Positions 26,973 to 35,470 of a DNA stretch of 64,000 bases are shown here, piece after piece. Positions within the stretch are counted from its first letter, which is position 1; each line of letters opens with the position of its first letter. The notes beneath the pieces are model-generated. The model saw nothing but the letters and a program-made list of their open reading frames with translations. It was not told where the DNA came from and made no database searches. The DNA is from Streptomyces sp. rh34 (GTDB lineage: Bacteria > Actinomycetota > Actinomycetes > Streptomycetales > Streptomycetaceae): contig NZ_NTGZ01000009.1 in NCBI RefSeq assembly GCF_002551245.1, positions 1-64,000 of the forward strand, written 5' to 3'. The position numbers were made by a program, and so were the translations under genes.

Positions 26973-27679
26973 GTAGTTTTCCCTTGCGTGGGTCGGGGAA
27001 ACGAGGAGTAACAGGCGCCAGGTTCGTCACATTTGAACCGGGCCGGAAAAATTACCCTCTGTGTCAAGCAACGGTCGGCGACACGTTATTGGAGCTAGTG
27101 CCCGCCCTGGATGGCACTCGCGGAACGGCAGCAGAGGGAGGGGCGTCACGGCGGGGCGATCCGCCGTGCGCTCAATGGGACGGCGGTGTTTGCCGGCGTC
27201 TCTTGAACTCACCCAACCACTTGTTCACGTCTATCCTTCACGATCTATTTCGGCGTTCACCGCCGCCTCGTACGGGAGGCTCTCTCCTCGCCCGTTCTCA
27301 CACCCCGCCGCCAGCCGGTGCAAACGTTCCTCACCCGCCATCACCTCCGCCGACGACATCGACACCGAACCGAGCCTCGAAGAGATCGGAGAACCCACAC
27401 CGAAGGATGATCGCCCTCCGTCCTGAGACGGCAAGGGCGGGCCGAAGGGCTCCGACGAGGACCGGGAGTGGTGCGCGCGTGAGGTGAAGGGAGGCCGGTG
27501 CACGGCTGACGCATCGAGCGGTAGGCGTCCATACGCCGACTCCCGACAGACCACCGGTGGGGGTCGGTGGGGCGGGAGCCCTCAACGGCTTCTCTGTGCG
27601 CAGGCGCCGCCGGGCGGAGGCCGACCGGAGAAGCGGGTCAGCAGGTGAAGAAGGTCAGCTGGTCAGACGGAGAAGTGCG
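26973..27679. other. Intergenic region of about 700 bp without a convincing gene
   Basis: Several overlapping short frames exist on both strands, but none has a recognisable product, a good ribosome binding site and protein-like composition together. A plus-strand frame ending at 27426 closes with an acidic tail (DDIDTEPSLEEIGEP), which could be the end of a lost gene. The first 100 bp are relatively AT-rich and probably hold the araC promoter. Confidence 0.5.
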
Positions 27680-28201
27680 TCAGATGGAGACGGGGACGGC
27701 GTCGGCGGGGTCGGCGTGCCAGTTGGTGGCGATGGGCTGGTCGACCAGGACGGTGACGGGGAGGTCGAGGGTGATGGAGTTGACTTCGTCGCCGGCGACG
27801 GAGAGGTGGAGCTGGTCGGATTCCCAGCCGAGGTCGTCGTTGGTGATCTTGGGGTTGATGCCGGCGTAGGCGGTGGTGGAGCGTTCGAGGGTGATGCTCT
27901 CGCTGACAGCGTGCTCGGCGGGCGACACGGCACTGTCGGAGGAGGGGCCGAAGGACGCGGAGGGGGAGACGCCCTCCAGGGTGCAGGAGATACCGGGCTT
28001 GGCCTTGGCGGTGAGGAAGAGGTAGCCGCCCGCCTGCGTCTCCTCGGTGACCGTGAAGGTCAGGTCGTCGGTTACGCAGGCCGGCGCGGCGGTGCTGCGG
28101 CTGTCGGCCGTGGCGGCGGCCGTCGCGGCGCCGGTGAGGGCCAGCGCGGCGACCGTGGCGAGGGCGAGGCGGGCGGAACGGGCGACAAGGCGCGAACGCA
28201 T
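27680..28201 (-). CDS. Secreted DUF4232-type protein
   Basis: 173 aa from ATG 28201 (GGAG six bases upstream; ATG 28213 lacks a site). The signal peptide is clear: positive start MRSRLVARSARL, a hydrophobic core ATVAALALTGAA, and an Ala-rich cleavage region. The mature part has two Cys (APACVTDDL and GISCTLEG) with the spacing common in DUF4232 extracellular proteins and a C-terminal NWHADPADAVP. The function of the family is unknown; members are exported or lipoproteins. The promoter region on its right contains several GGGACG-containing repeats (28307-28395). Confidence 0.75.
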   Translation of the reverse strand: MRSRLVARSARLALATVAALALTGAATAAATADSRSTAAPACVTDDLTFTVTEETQAGGYLFLTAKAKPGISCTLEGVSPSASFGPSSDSAVSPAEHAVSESITLERSTTAYAGINPKITNDDLGWESDQLHLSVAGDEVNSITLDLPVTVLVDQPIATNWHADPADAVPVSI

Positions 28202-28513
28202 CTGGATCTCCATGGTGCTGAAGGGTGCGGAAGTGGTTCGTCCAGCGGGTTGCTGGGACGACCGCAGCTTGTTCGGTGATCCGTCCCGCCCGCCACAGAT
28301 CACGACCACTACGGGACGCCGGAACGTTGAAACATGCCCTGACCAGCACAGACGTCGTGGGCGTGGAACGGGACGTTGGGACACCGGGACGCCGTTCGCC
28401 GAACGCTCTCTGACAAGCCGCTCCGACCAGCCGGACGACCACCGGTCCGAGGATGACCACGGGACGAAGGGCATGAGCCGTGGCCGTGGGCGCAGACAGC
28501 GGGTGGATCCGCC

Positions 28514-28954
28514 TCACTTCGGTACCGAACGCCAGAACTGCCACTCCCCCACCGCCTGAGGACGCCACAACGTGAACGCAGAAGTCCTGGTCGTCTTCGC
28601 CACGGCCGCGGCCATGAAACCGACGAGCCCTACCGCTCCGGTCGTCGAGCCCCGGCCGTTGATCCCGTAGTACCCGTTGGTGGCCAGTGGCAGGATGACA
28701 AGCCCGAACACCGCCAAGCCGATCAGCGTGCCCACGCCGAGCGCGGCCCCGGCCCCCCGCCCGGCCACGTCCGCGGCCGGGCGGCGCTCGGTCCGGCGTA
28801 CCACCCACCCGTAACCGAACACCGCGAGCACAGCCGTCAGGACGCCGGGGACGAGCGTGAGCCAAGGGTTGTCCTCATGCACCGCGGCGATCCCCCGACC
28901 GCCGATGAGGGCGATGGCCGTGACGGCCACAAGCTGCCATACCAGTCCCACCAA
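28514..28954 (-). pseudogene. Truncated CPBP-family intramembrane protease
   Basis: The first 120 residues match the N-terminal half of actinobacterial CPBP (Abi) proteases: hydrophobic start, VHEDNPWLTLVPGVLTAVLA, YGWVVRRTERRP and the third segment ending TGAVGLVGFMAAAVA. At that point a family member should read into the EExxxR metal site. Here it turns into an unrelated hydrophilic tail and stops, so the catalytic Glu, Arg and His residues are absent. It is very likely inactive. The deletion point is at about 28600. Confidence 0.6.
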
Positions 28955-29187
28955 AACTCCTGCGCCGAATCCGCAGCCGGAGCGCCGCGGCTGTGCGCAA
29001 CGCTATGGATCCGACGCCCTCGAATCGTCACCACGCGGTGGACACTTCCGCGTAGCTCGCACGAGGGACAGAGCCCGCGGGCCGAGCAGCCCCGATCAAA
29101 GAGAGTTCTCAGGCGTGTGTCGGGAGTGTTTTGGGTTGGCCGAGGTGAGGGGGGAGTTATCGATATGTCGGACCGGTCGAGCTGAAG

Positions 29188-29416
29188 GCTGAGGGGCCTG
29201 CGCGGCCGCGACCTGTGGATCCCCGACCGCGTCGCCGTCGGCACCCGCGTCCTCCCGGACGGCGAGGACTTCGCCGCGGTCCGGATCGGCCGGCCGGTCC
29301 TCTGTATGGCGCTCCGCTGTACGGCCCGTTCCGCCCGCCTCGCCGTCCACGCCCCAGACCCGGAGCGCGTACTGCGCGAGCTGGACCCGTACGTGCCCCG
29401 GGACCGCATGGACTGA
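29188..29416 (+). pseudogene. C-terminal fragment of a conserved hypothetical protein
   Basis: An open stretch reads LRGLRGRDLWIPDRVAVGTR, then FAAVRIGRPV and ends ERVLRELDPYVPRDRMD before TGA. This has the codon bias and composition of a genuine coding end (strong third-position GC), but upstream frames are closed and there is no start. It looks like the last 75 residues of a membrane-associated or PH-like hypothetical protein. Function unknown. Confidence 0.4.
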
Positions 29417-29541
29417 CGCTCCGGCATCTGCCCTGCTCAACCGACGACTTGCTCCATCGCCTCGGCGGGCAGCCAGGATGGGCGTGCCGGGTCCGCCGTT
29501 CGGCTGCGCGTCGTTGGACGCCCAGCCGCACAAGGGACCGG

Positions 29542-30255
29542 TCAGGAGGAGGCCTTGTCGTAGATGATGACCGACAGCATGCCGCTGCCGGTCTCGATCG
29601 GCGCGGTGTACACGGAGAAACTCGGGAAGCCCGTGTTGCCCGTGTACGTGAAACCGAACATCTGCAAGGCCTTGGGGTAATTGTGCTTCCCGCTGCCGTC
29701 CACCAGGGCGGAAAGCTTCCACCGTCCCGGGTCTCCCTCGTTGGTGTAGGCGAACCACAGCCTGAACGGGGCACAGTTCACCCCGTCACCGATCATGAAA
29801 TCGAGCTCGACGGACGAACTGTCGTCGATGAGGCTCTGCCGGGTCAGCGTGAACACATCACTCTCCCCGGTGGAGAGCAGATTGGGCACGTTGCTGACAT
29901 CGAGCTTGGTGGGGCGGTAGTTGAAGAGTGTCACCGGCAGCGACGCGTTGTTGGTGATGGTGATCTCCACCTGCCCCGTCTTCGCGCTCATGTTGGCCAG
30001 TACCGTTTGGGCGACGGACACCCCGGCCTGGGCCGAGCCGACAAGGTTGAGCATGCCCGTTGCCAACGCGGTCCACCCGGCAGCTCCGATCTCGGGCAAG
30101 GGTTCCGCAGCGGTGGGGGTGACTGCGACGGGGTCCTTGAGCGCATGCCGCGCTGCTTGTCGGTCCTTGTCGTGGAAGACGACCGTGCCGTTCTTGGTGG
30201 CCATCTCGGTGGTCTCTGCACCGGTGCTCGCCGTGTCGATGCTCTCTGCGGCCAT
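29542..30255 (-). CDS. Protein of unknown family with an actinoporin/lectin-like outline
   Basis: 237 aa from ATG 30255 (AAGGAG six bases upstream; longer frames are not supported). About 50 polar residues at the N-terminus lead to an amphipathic, Ala/Gly-rich helix-forming segment (GWTALATGMLNLVGSAQAG), then a beta-rich domain: EITITNNASLPVTLFNY, STGESDVFTL, LDFMIGDGVN, FRLWFAYTN, ending in VIIYDKASS. One helix followed by a sandwich with aromatic loops is the plan of actinoporins and aegerolysin-like cytolysins. There is no signal peptide. This assignment is by eye and weak; it could equally be a phage- or spore-associated lectin. Confidence 0.7.
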   Translation of the reverse strand: MAAESIDTASTGAETTEMATKNGTVVFHDKDRQAARHALKDPVAVTPTAAEPLPEIGAAGWTALATGMLNLVGSAQAGVSVAQTVLANMSAKTGQVEITITNNASLPVTLFNYRPTKLDVSNVPNLLSTGESDVFTLTRQSLIDDSSSVELDFMIGDGVNCAPFRLWFAYTNEGDPGRWKLSALVDGSGKHNYPKALQMFGFTYTGNTGFPSFSVYTAPIETGSGMLSVIIYDKASS

Positions 30256-30600
30256 GCCAACTCCTTCAAGCGGGGGGTCGGAAGTGCGCGGATGCGGCAC
30301 TGAGAGGCATGGCGCGCGACAGCGTCGAATTGTCGCCACCCTCGCTTTGTATGATATGCATAGATTTGATACTGAGTGAGATTTTATGTGGCATTTGAGT
30401 CGGACTCCGAGAGTCGGTTCCGGCAGCTGCGGAACCGCGCGCGACGACCTCAGGTCTTCGTCTCCGCGTCCCGCTCCAGCGCCGCCTCGCCCTCCGTGTC
30501 CAGATGCGGCAGCAGACGGTCCGCACCGCAACGCCGTCGGCTGCGACCTTCCTGCCAGCGGCCCGGGCGGTCGATCTCGAGCCGTGAATGATCACGGTTC
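30256..30600. other. Intergenic region with an AT-rich tract
   Basis: No gene seen. Positions 30346-30400 are markedly AT-rich against the GC-rich background and hold overlapping short palindromes around ATGATATGCAT. They lie 90-145 bp upstream of the actinoporin-like gene and probably contain its promoter. Confidence 0.4.
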
Positions 30601-31062
30601 ATGGGCCGGGGTGATCTCACGGATGAACAGTGGGCGGCGTTGGAGCCATTGCTGCCGAAGGGCCTGAAGGCGGAGAGGCCGCCCGTCTGGTGCCGCCGGC
30701 GGCTGATCGACGGCATACGGTTCCGGGTCCGTACTGGTGTGCCGTGGCGGGATGTGCCCGCCGAGTACGGGCCGTGGGGCCGGGTCTACGACCTGTTCCG
30801 CCGATGGCAGCGGGAGGGCACCTGGCACCGGGTCCTCACCCGGCTGCAGTCGCCGGCCGATACGCCAAGGGTGTCGTCGAACTCGGCATGGAGGTGGGCC
30901 CGCCGGAACCGTTTTCCCACGGCGCTTGGTTCCAGTCGCTGGCGGCGACGCCGGCCGGCGTCTGATCCGGCTGGACGGTCGAGGGACGGGCGCTCCACAG
31001 CCGCAAGACGGCACGAACGTGGACAGCATCGCAGGACCGAGCCTTCGCGAGACCCCTCCTGA
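30601..31062 (+). mobile_element. IS5-type transposase, N-terminal part only
   Basis: The first 90 codons (GRGDLTDEQWAALEPLLPKG, then WRDVPAEYGPWGRVYDLFRR and GTWHRVLTRLQ) are the DUF4096 and early DDE region of an IS5-family transposase. After about 30870 the sequence departs from the family (no CRAHQHA-type continuation) and the frame is rich in Arg/Ser, so the rest is replaced or frameshifted. A second frame over 30870-30965 gives KGVVELGMEVGPPEPFSHGA, which may be a foreign insertion. It is not the same element as the one at the left edge. Confidence 0.65.
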
Positions 31063-31517
31063 AGGTCCGACCGGCCGGTGACCGCAGTCCTTTGAGGACA
31101 TCGCCAGGGCCTCAACAGCGCAACCCGGAGGAGACCCAGGCGATCCGCAGTCCGAAAGCGGATGTATCTCAGCGCCCTGACCGCACCAACGAGGCCAGGA
31201 CGGCTACACCGACCTGGCCACCCGGGCGGCCAGATGGCTCGCGGCGGCCAAGAAACCTCTCCTCCACAATGACGCGACGACCCGTACTGCGCCGTGGGTT
31301 CAAGCTCACCTGACGCACCATAAGAACAGGCGTCAGATGAATGTCGAGCCCGTCGTGCACCATTCCCGACGAAGACCACCGCACACTGCTTGCCTCTGCG
31401 CTCTTGGGTGGAACCGCAGGTCAGAGCAGTGTGCCTGAACGGCCGTGCGCTCCACGCCGTGTCCGGTGGGAAACCTGTCGAGCGCATCCCGCCATGCCTG
31501 AGATCCCTGGGAGAACT
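31063..31517. other. Degenerate DNA, no gene recognised
   Basis: One plus frame at 31190-31313 reads TDLATRAARWLAAAKKPLLH but has no start or known family. The motif caggtcagagc occurs at 31420 and again at 31519, at the edge of the att-like repeat. The stretch looks like decayed mobile DNA. Confidence 0.4.
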
Positions 31518-31584
31518 GCAGGTCAGAGCCCTCTCGCAGCAGGCTCAAGGATCGCCACGCACTCCACATGATGCGTCATCGCGA
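31518..31584. repeat. Left att-like copy of the RNA methyltransferase 3' end
   Basis: 67 bp align without gaps to 42691-42757, including a 23-bp identical core (31542-31564 and 42715-42737). On the minus strand it encodes MTHHVECVAILEPAARGL and a stop, against MTHHVECVAILEPTEKGR in the intact gene. The differences within MTHHVEC are synonymous. This is what integration into the 3' end of a gene leaves behind. Confidence 0.7.
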
Positions 31585-32115
31585 AACATGTGGAACAGAA
31601 ATGTGTGAAAGGAACCGCTGGCCAGCGGCCTGGACAGGAGATTTCGGGCAAAGCTTCTGCGTGCAGAGTGTGCGCTTTGGGCATTGCGTGCGCGAGTTTG
31701 ACGCACGTCCCAGGACTCCCGCTCGTCTGCTCTTTCGCCTGTCAGGCAGTCGTTCTGCGGTCGTGGTGAACAGGCGCTGGGCGTTGCGCTTGGTGAGTTC
31801 CCGCCAGGTATCGATAGCGGAGGGCTGCGCGGCCGAGTCGACAGAGTGGACCTGGGCGAGGGCCATGTCGACGGGTGTCCAGCAGTAATCACTGCCATAG
31901 AGAAGACGCTCGGTACCGAAAGCGGGGATCTGGCGGGGTAAGGGCGTTCCTGCCAGGTCGTACCAGAGGCGGCCCAGCCGTTCGACGGCACTCGGGGCGT
32001 CCGCTGAGCCGCCGGCCAGCAGGACACGGAACAGTTCGAAGCGATCGGCGACCCGTGGCAGTGCTCCGCCGTCGTGGGTCAGGAGCGCGTGTGCGGGGGC
32101 GGCACGTGTGTGTAT
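31576..32115 (-). pseudogene. C-terminal fragment of an amidohydrolase (Amidohydrolase_2 type)
   Basis: The frame reads LLTHDGGALPRVADRFELF, then LWYDLAGTPLPRQIPAFG, ERLLYGSDYCWTP, and an ending with LTKRNAQRLF. LLYGSDYCW is the hallmark C-terminal metal-binding region of TIM-barrel Amidohydrolase_2 enzymes, often decarboxylases. Everything before this is gone: the frame runs straight into the terminator of the protease gene. The natural end would be near 31740; the last 55 residues are read-through of foreign DNA. Confidence 0.65.
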
Positions 32116-32127
32116 GCCGCCCCCGCC
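32093..32127 (-). terminator. Hairpin terminator of the S8 protease gene
   Basis: A 12-bp GC-rich inverted repeat (arms 32094-32105 and 32116-32127, loop 10 nt) lies about 16 bp beyond the protease stop. It overlaps the start of the amidohydrolase scrap. Confidence 0.75.
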
Positions 32128-32142
32128 GTCGGGTGCCGGGAT

Positions 32143-35129
32143 TCAGTTGAGGGTCAGGAAACTGCCCGCCCCGTTGCCGTACTCGATCCAGGCGCCGGAC
32201 CGGGTGTCCGCCGGGACGCCGGACCACGTGGCGGTCAGGTCGGTCGGCTTGCCGGGGGTGACGTGGGCCCGCTCGGGCGTGACGGTGACCTTGCCGGTGG
32301 CGGGGCTGTCCGCGGTGATGTGGTTCACCTGATAGGTGTAGGGAGTGACGGTCTCGCTGTCCGTCCCCATGGCGACCAAGGACACGAAGAGGGCGTCGGC
32401 CGTGGGATGCGGCACGGTGAGGGTGATCGTTCCGTCACTGTCGGGGACGGCGATTTGGACGTCCTGGAGGACCCCTTCGACCTTGTCGCCCCAGAGGAGG
32501 CCCGTGATCGTGTCCTCCGCCGCGTCGAAGTGGACCGTGATCTGCGATGCCTTGGTGCCGGACGGGATCTCGGTGTCGTAGGTGATCTCCTGCATCTGGG
32601 TCAGGGTGCCCTTGGTGACGGGCGAGGAGACCGGTCCGTAGGCGGTGGCCGTCAGGGTGCCGGTGGCCGGGGTGACCGAGAATCCGGTCGAGCCGCTGGA
32701 GCCGGAGCCCCTGATCTCGCTGGGGGCGCGGACGATCTGCGGGGTCACGACGATCGGGCTGCGGACGGTGGTGCGGCCCGAGGTCCAGGTGAGGGATCCG
32801 GTGGCGGCGCGTCCCACGGTCGCGGTGGTCACGTCCAGGGTGACGGTGAAGGTGCGCTTCTGGCCGGGGTGGCTGAAGTGCAGTACGGACGGGCTCACCG
32901 TGGCCTTGACGCCGGGGACGCTCGCCCGGGCGCGGTAGGTGCCGGCCGCGGTCGCGGTGACGGTGCGGGTGATGGTCTGCTTGCCGAAGAGGTCACCGAT
33001 GGCTATGGACGGGTAGTTGAGGTCGCTCGGGTCGATGGCCTTGACGCCGGTCGCGGTGTCCACGCCGGAGCCTTCGAGGTACGCGAGCCAGTCCCGCTCG
33101 CCCGAGTCGTAGACGAGTCCGGGGCGCAGCATGGCCCGTGCGTCCACCTCGCCGGAGCCCTGCGCGAAGACGTCGTCGCTGTTCTTGCCGTCCGCGGTCT
33201 TCGTCGGCGTGGCGGTGGTCATCATGGCCGACTTGATGCTCATCGGGGACCAGGTGGGGTGCTCCGTGAGGTAGAGCGCCGCCAGCCCGGCGATGTGCGG
33301 GGTGGCCATGGAGGTGCCGGAGTAGTAGTCGAAGTCACGGCCGTGGTTACCGTCGGGGGACACGGCGGCGAGGATCGTGGCGCCGGGGGCGGTGATGTCG
33401 GGCTTGAGCAGGTCGCCGTTGCCGACGAGCGAGGGGCCGCGCGAGGAGAAGCCGGCCACCTGCGGGTAGACGCCCGAGGCGCCTCCCTCGGTGAGGGTGG
33501 CGGTGGCTGCGCTCGTGGCGGCGTAGGTGCGCACGGGCGCCGCTTCCGCTTTGTCGAGGTGGACGGCAGGCACGCTGTGCAGGTCGCCGTCCGTGCTTTC
33601 GTCGCCGGAGTTCACCAGCACAAGGCCGATGCCGCCGGCCCGCTCGACCTCGACGGACTTGTCGGCGCGCCCGTTGACGCCCCGTTCGCAGACGACGATC
33701 TTCCCGGCCGTGCGGGCGGGGTCGAGGGAGTCCGGCATGCAGTAGTCCGCGTAGATGTCCACGGTGTCCGAGACGCGGACCGCGGAGCCCAGGACGAGCG
33801 GGGCGGGGCCGACCTGCCGGTGCACGGTGGTGCTGATGCCGGTGTAGTGCGCGCCGTTGCCGAGGGTCACCGTGCCGGTGTGTGACTTGATGGTGCCGGC
33901 GGCGACCGTGGTGGTCCAGGGCGCGGTGTTGGAGAGGCTGGACGCTCCCGGGCCGGAGTTGCCCGCGGCGGTGGCGACGAAGACTCCGGCCGCGGCGGCG
34001 TTGCGGAGCGCGACCTGCGCCGGATCGTTGTACGCGCTCTCGAACGTGGCGCCGAGCGAGTAGTTGATGACGTCCACGCCGTCGGCGACGGCCTGGTCGA
34101 TGGCGGCGACGAGGTCGCTGGTCAGACCGCCGTCCGCCTGGCCGTCCTTGCTCTGCCAGAGGGCCTTGTACACGGCGATGGTGGCCGCCGGTGCCACGCC
34201 GGAGACGGTGCCGAGGTCCTCGCCGCCGGCCGTGGCGCGGACGTTGGCGTTGCCGGCCGCGGTGGATGCCGTGTGGGTGCCGTGGCCCTGGCTGTCGCGC
34301 GGGGAGATGTATCCGGCCCGGTTGGACTCCGGAACGGCGTCCAACCAGCCCTCGCCGAAGTAGCGGGCGCTGATGACCTTCTCGTTGCAGGCGGCGGTGA
34401 AGCTGTCGCCGGTCTGGCAGGTGCCCTTGAAGATGCCGCCGTCCGCCTTGTGCATGAGGGTGGTGGCGCCGCTGCGGTAGGGACGGTGGGGGTCCCTCTT
34501 GCCGGGCTTGTGAGAGGTCAGGGCCGGGGCGTCGAAGGAGGGGTTCTCGGGCCAGATGCCCGTGTCGATGTCGCCGACGACGATGCCCTTGCCGGCTTCG
34601 GCGGTCCCGCCGAGGGCTTCCACAGCCCCTTGCGGCCGGAAAGGCCGAGGAAGTCGGTGGAGTTCCGGTCGTCGGTGGCCTGGTGGAAGCGGTCGGGGGC
34701 GATGTTCACGACGCTGCCGGTGTGGGCGAGCCGCACCAGTTGACGGGCGTCGAGCCGGGCGCTGAAGGTGTTGGTGGTGACGGCGTAGTGCTGCCGGACA
34801 CTGGCGCCGACCTTCTTGGCGACGCGGTCCTGCTGGTCCGTCAGGTGCGTTCGGTACCGCTTGGCGGCGGCCGATGCGACGTCGAACTTGCCGCCGTGGG
34901 CGGGCTTGGTGGCAGGGAGGTCGCCGACCCCGCCGTCGTAGGTGACCAGCGGCTCGTCGGCGAGGGTGACCAGATAGGTACCGGTGGCGGATTCGGCGAA
35001 CGGAGCGCCGACGGGGACGGCGGTGGCGGTCGTGGCGAGGGGAAGGCTCAGCGCGGCGAGGCCGGTGGTGAGCGTGGCGGCGAGGGCGGCTCGCCAGTTG
35101 CGCGACGTTCGTCGCGGCAGGATTGACAC
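32143..35129 (-). pseudogene. Secreted subtilisin-like (S8) protease with one frameshift
   Basis: GTG 35129 (GAGGAG nearby) opens a frame with a signal peptide (TTGLAALSLPLATTATA) and an I9-type propeptide (GTYLVTLADEP). At about 34621 one base is missing: GRKGLW should continue EALGGTAEAGKGIVVGD, which appears in the next frame. From there the product runs to 32143 with catalytic Asp in GDIDTGIWPENPSF, His in GHGTHTAS, a PA domain insert (VCERGVNGRADKSVEVE) and Ser in GTSMATPHIAGLAALY, then Fn3-like and beta-rich C-terminal domains. About 995 aa if repaired. Either a recent null mutation or a sequencing error, as the rest is intact. Confidence 0.85.
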
Positions 35130-35411
35130 GGACTCTCCTCATCGGTTTCCACGCATGCCGGGGAGGCGAGCGTGGGCTGCTCGCGTGCGGTGTGGGCGGG
35201 AATCTCCAAATCGCCTCTCCTCAGCGGTGGCTGACGGGCGGTCCGAGATAAGTGAGCGCAATTTCCTCCCCTACAAGGCAATTTGACCTTCCGGGGAGGG
35301 GCATTCACGACCAAAGCTGTCATGCACGGGACGGATAGGCAGATGGTGGTTGACCACACTGGACAACCCGCTGAGCGGGAACCGGGCCGCCCCGTGCTTG
35401 CGGTGGCACCT
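35130..35411. other. Upstream region of the S8 protease gene
   Basis: No gene. It should hold the protease promoter; 35240-35290 is less GC-rich than the flanks. I cannot assign -35 and -10 boxes with confidence. Confidence 0.4.
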
Positions 35412-35444
35412 GCGGCCGGAGCACCCGACAGGGGCTCCGGCCGC
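35412..35444 (-). terminator. Hairpin terminator of the M4 protease gene
   Basis: An 11-bp perfect inverted repeat, arms 35412-35422 and 35434-35444, 26 bp past the M4 stop. Confidence 0.75.
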
Positions 35445-35470
35445 GGGAGTGCGCGGGGTGAGGGGGCCGG

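Noticed and set aside
26984..27487. 167-aa plus-strand ORF and overlapping ORFs in the 27 kb gap
   Set aside because: Pro/Arg/Ser-rich with no start signal or family; left as intergenic.
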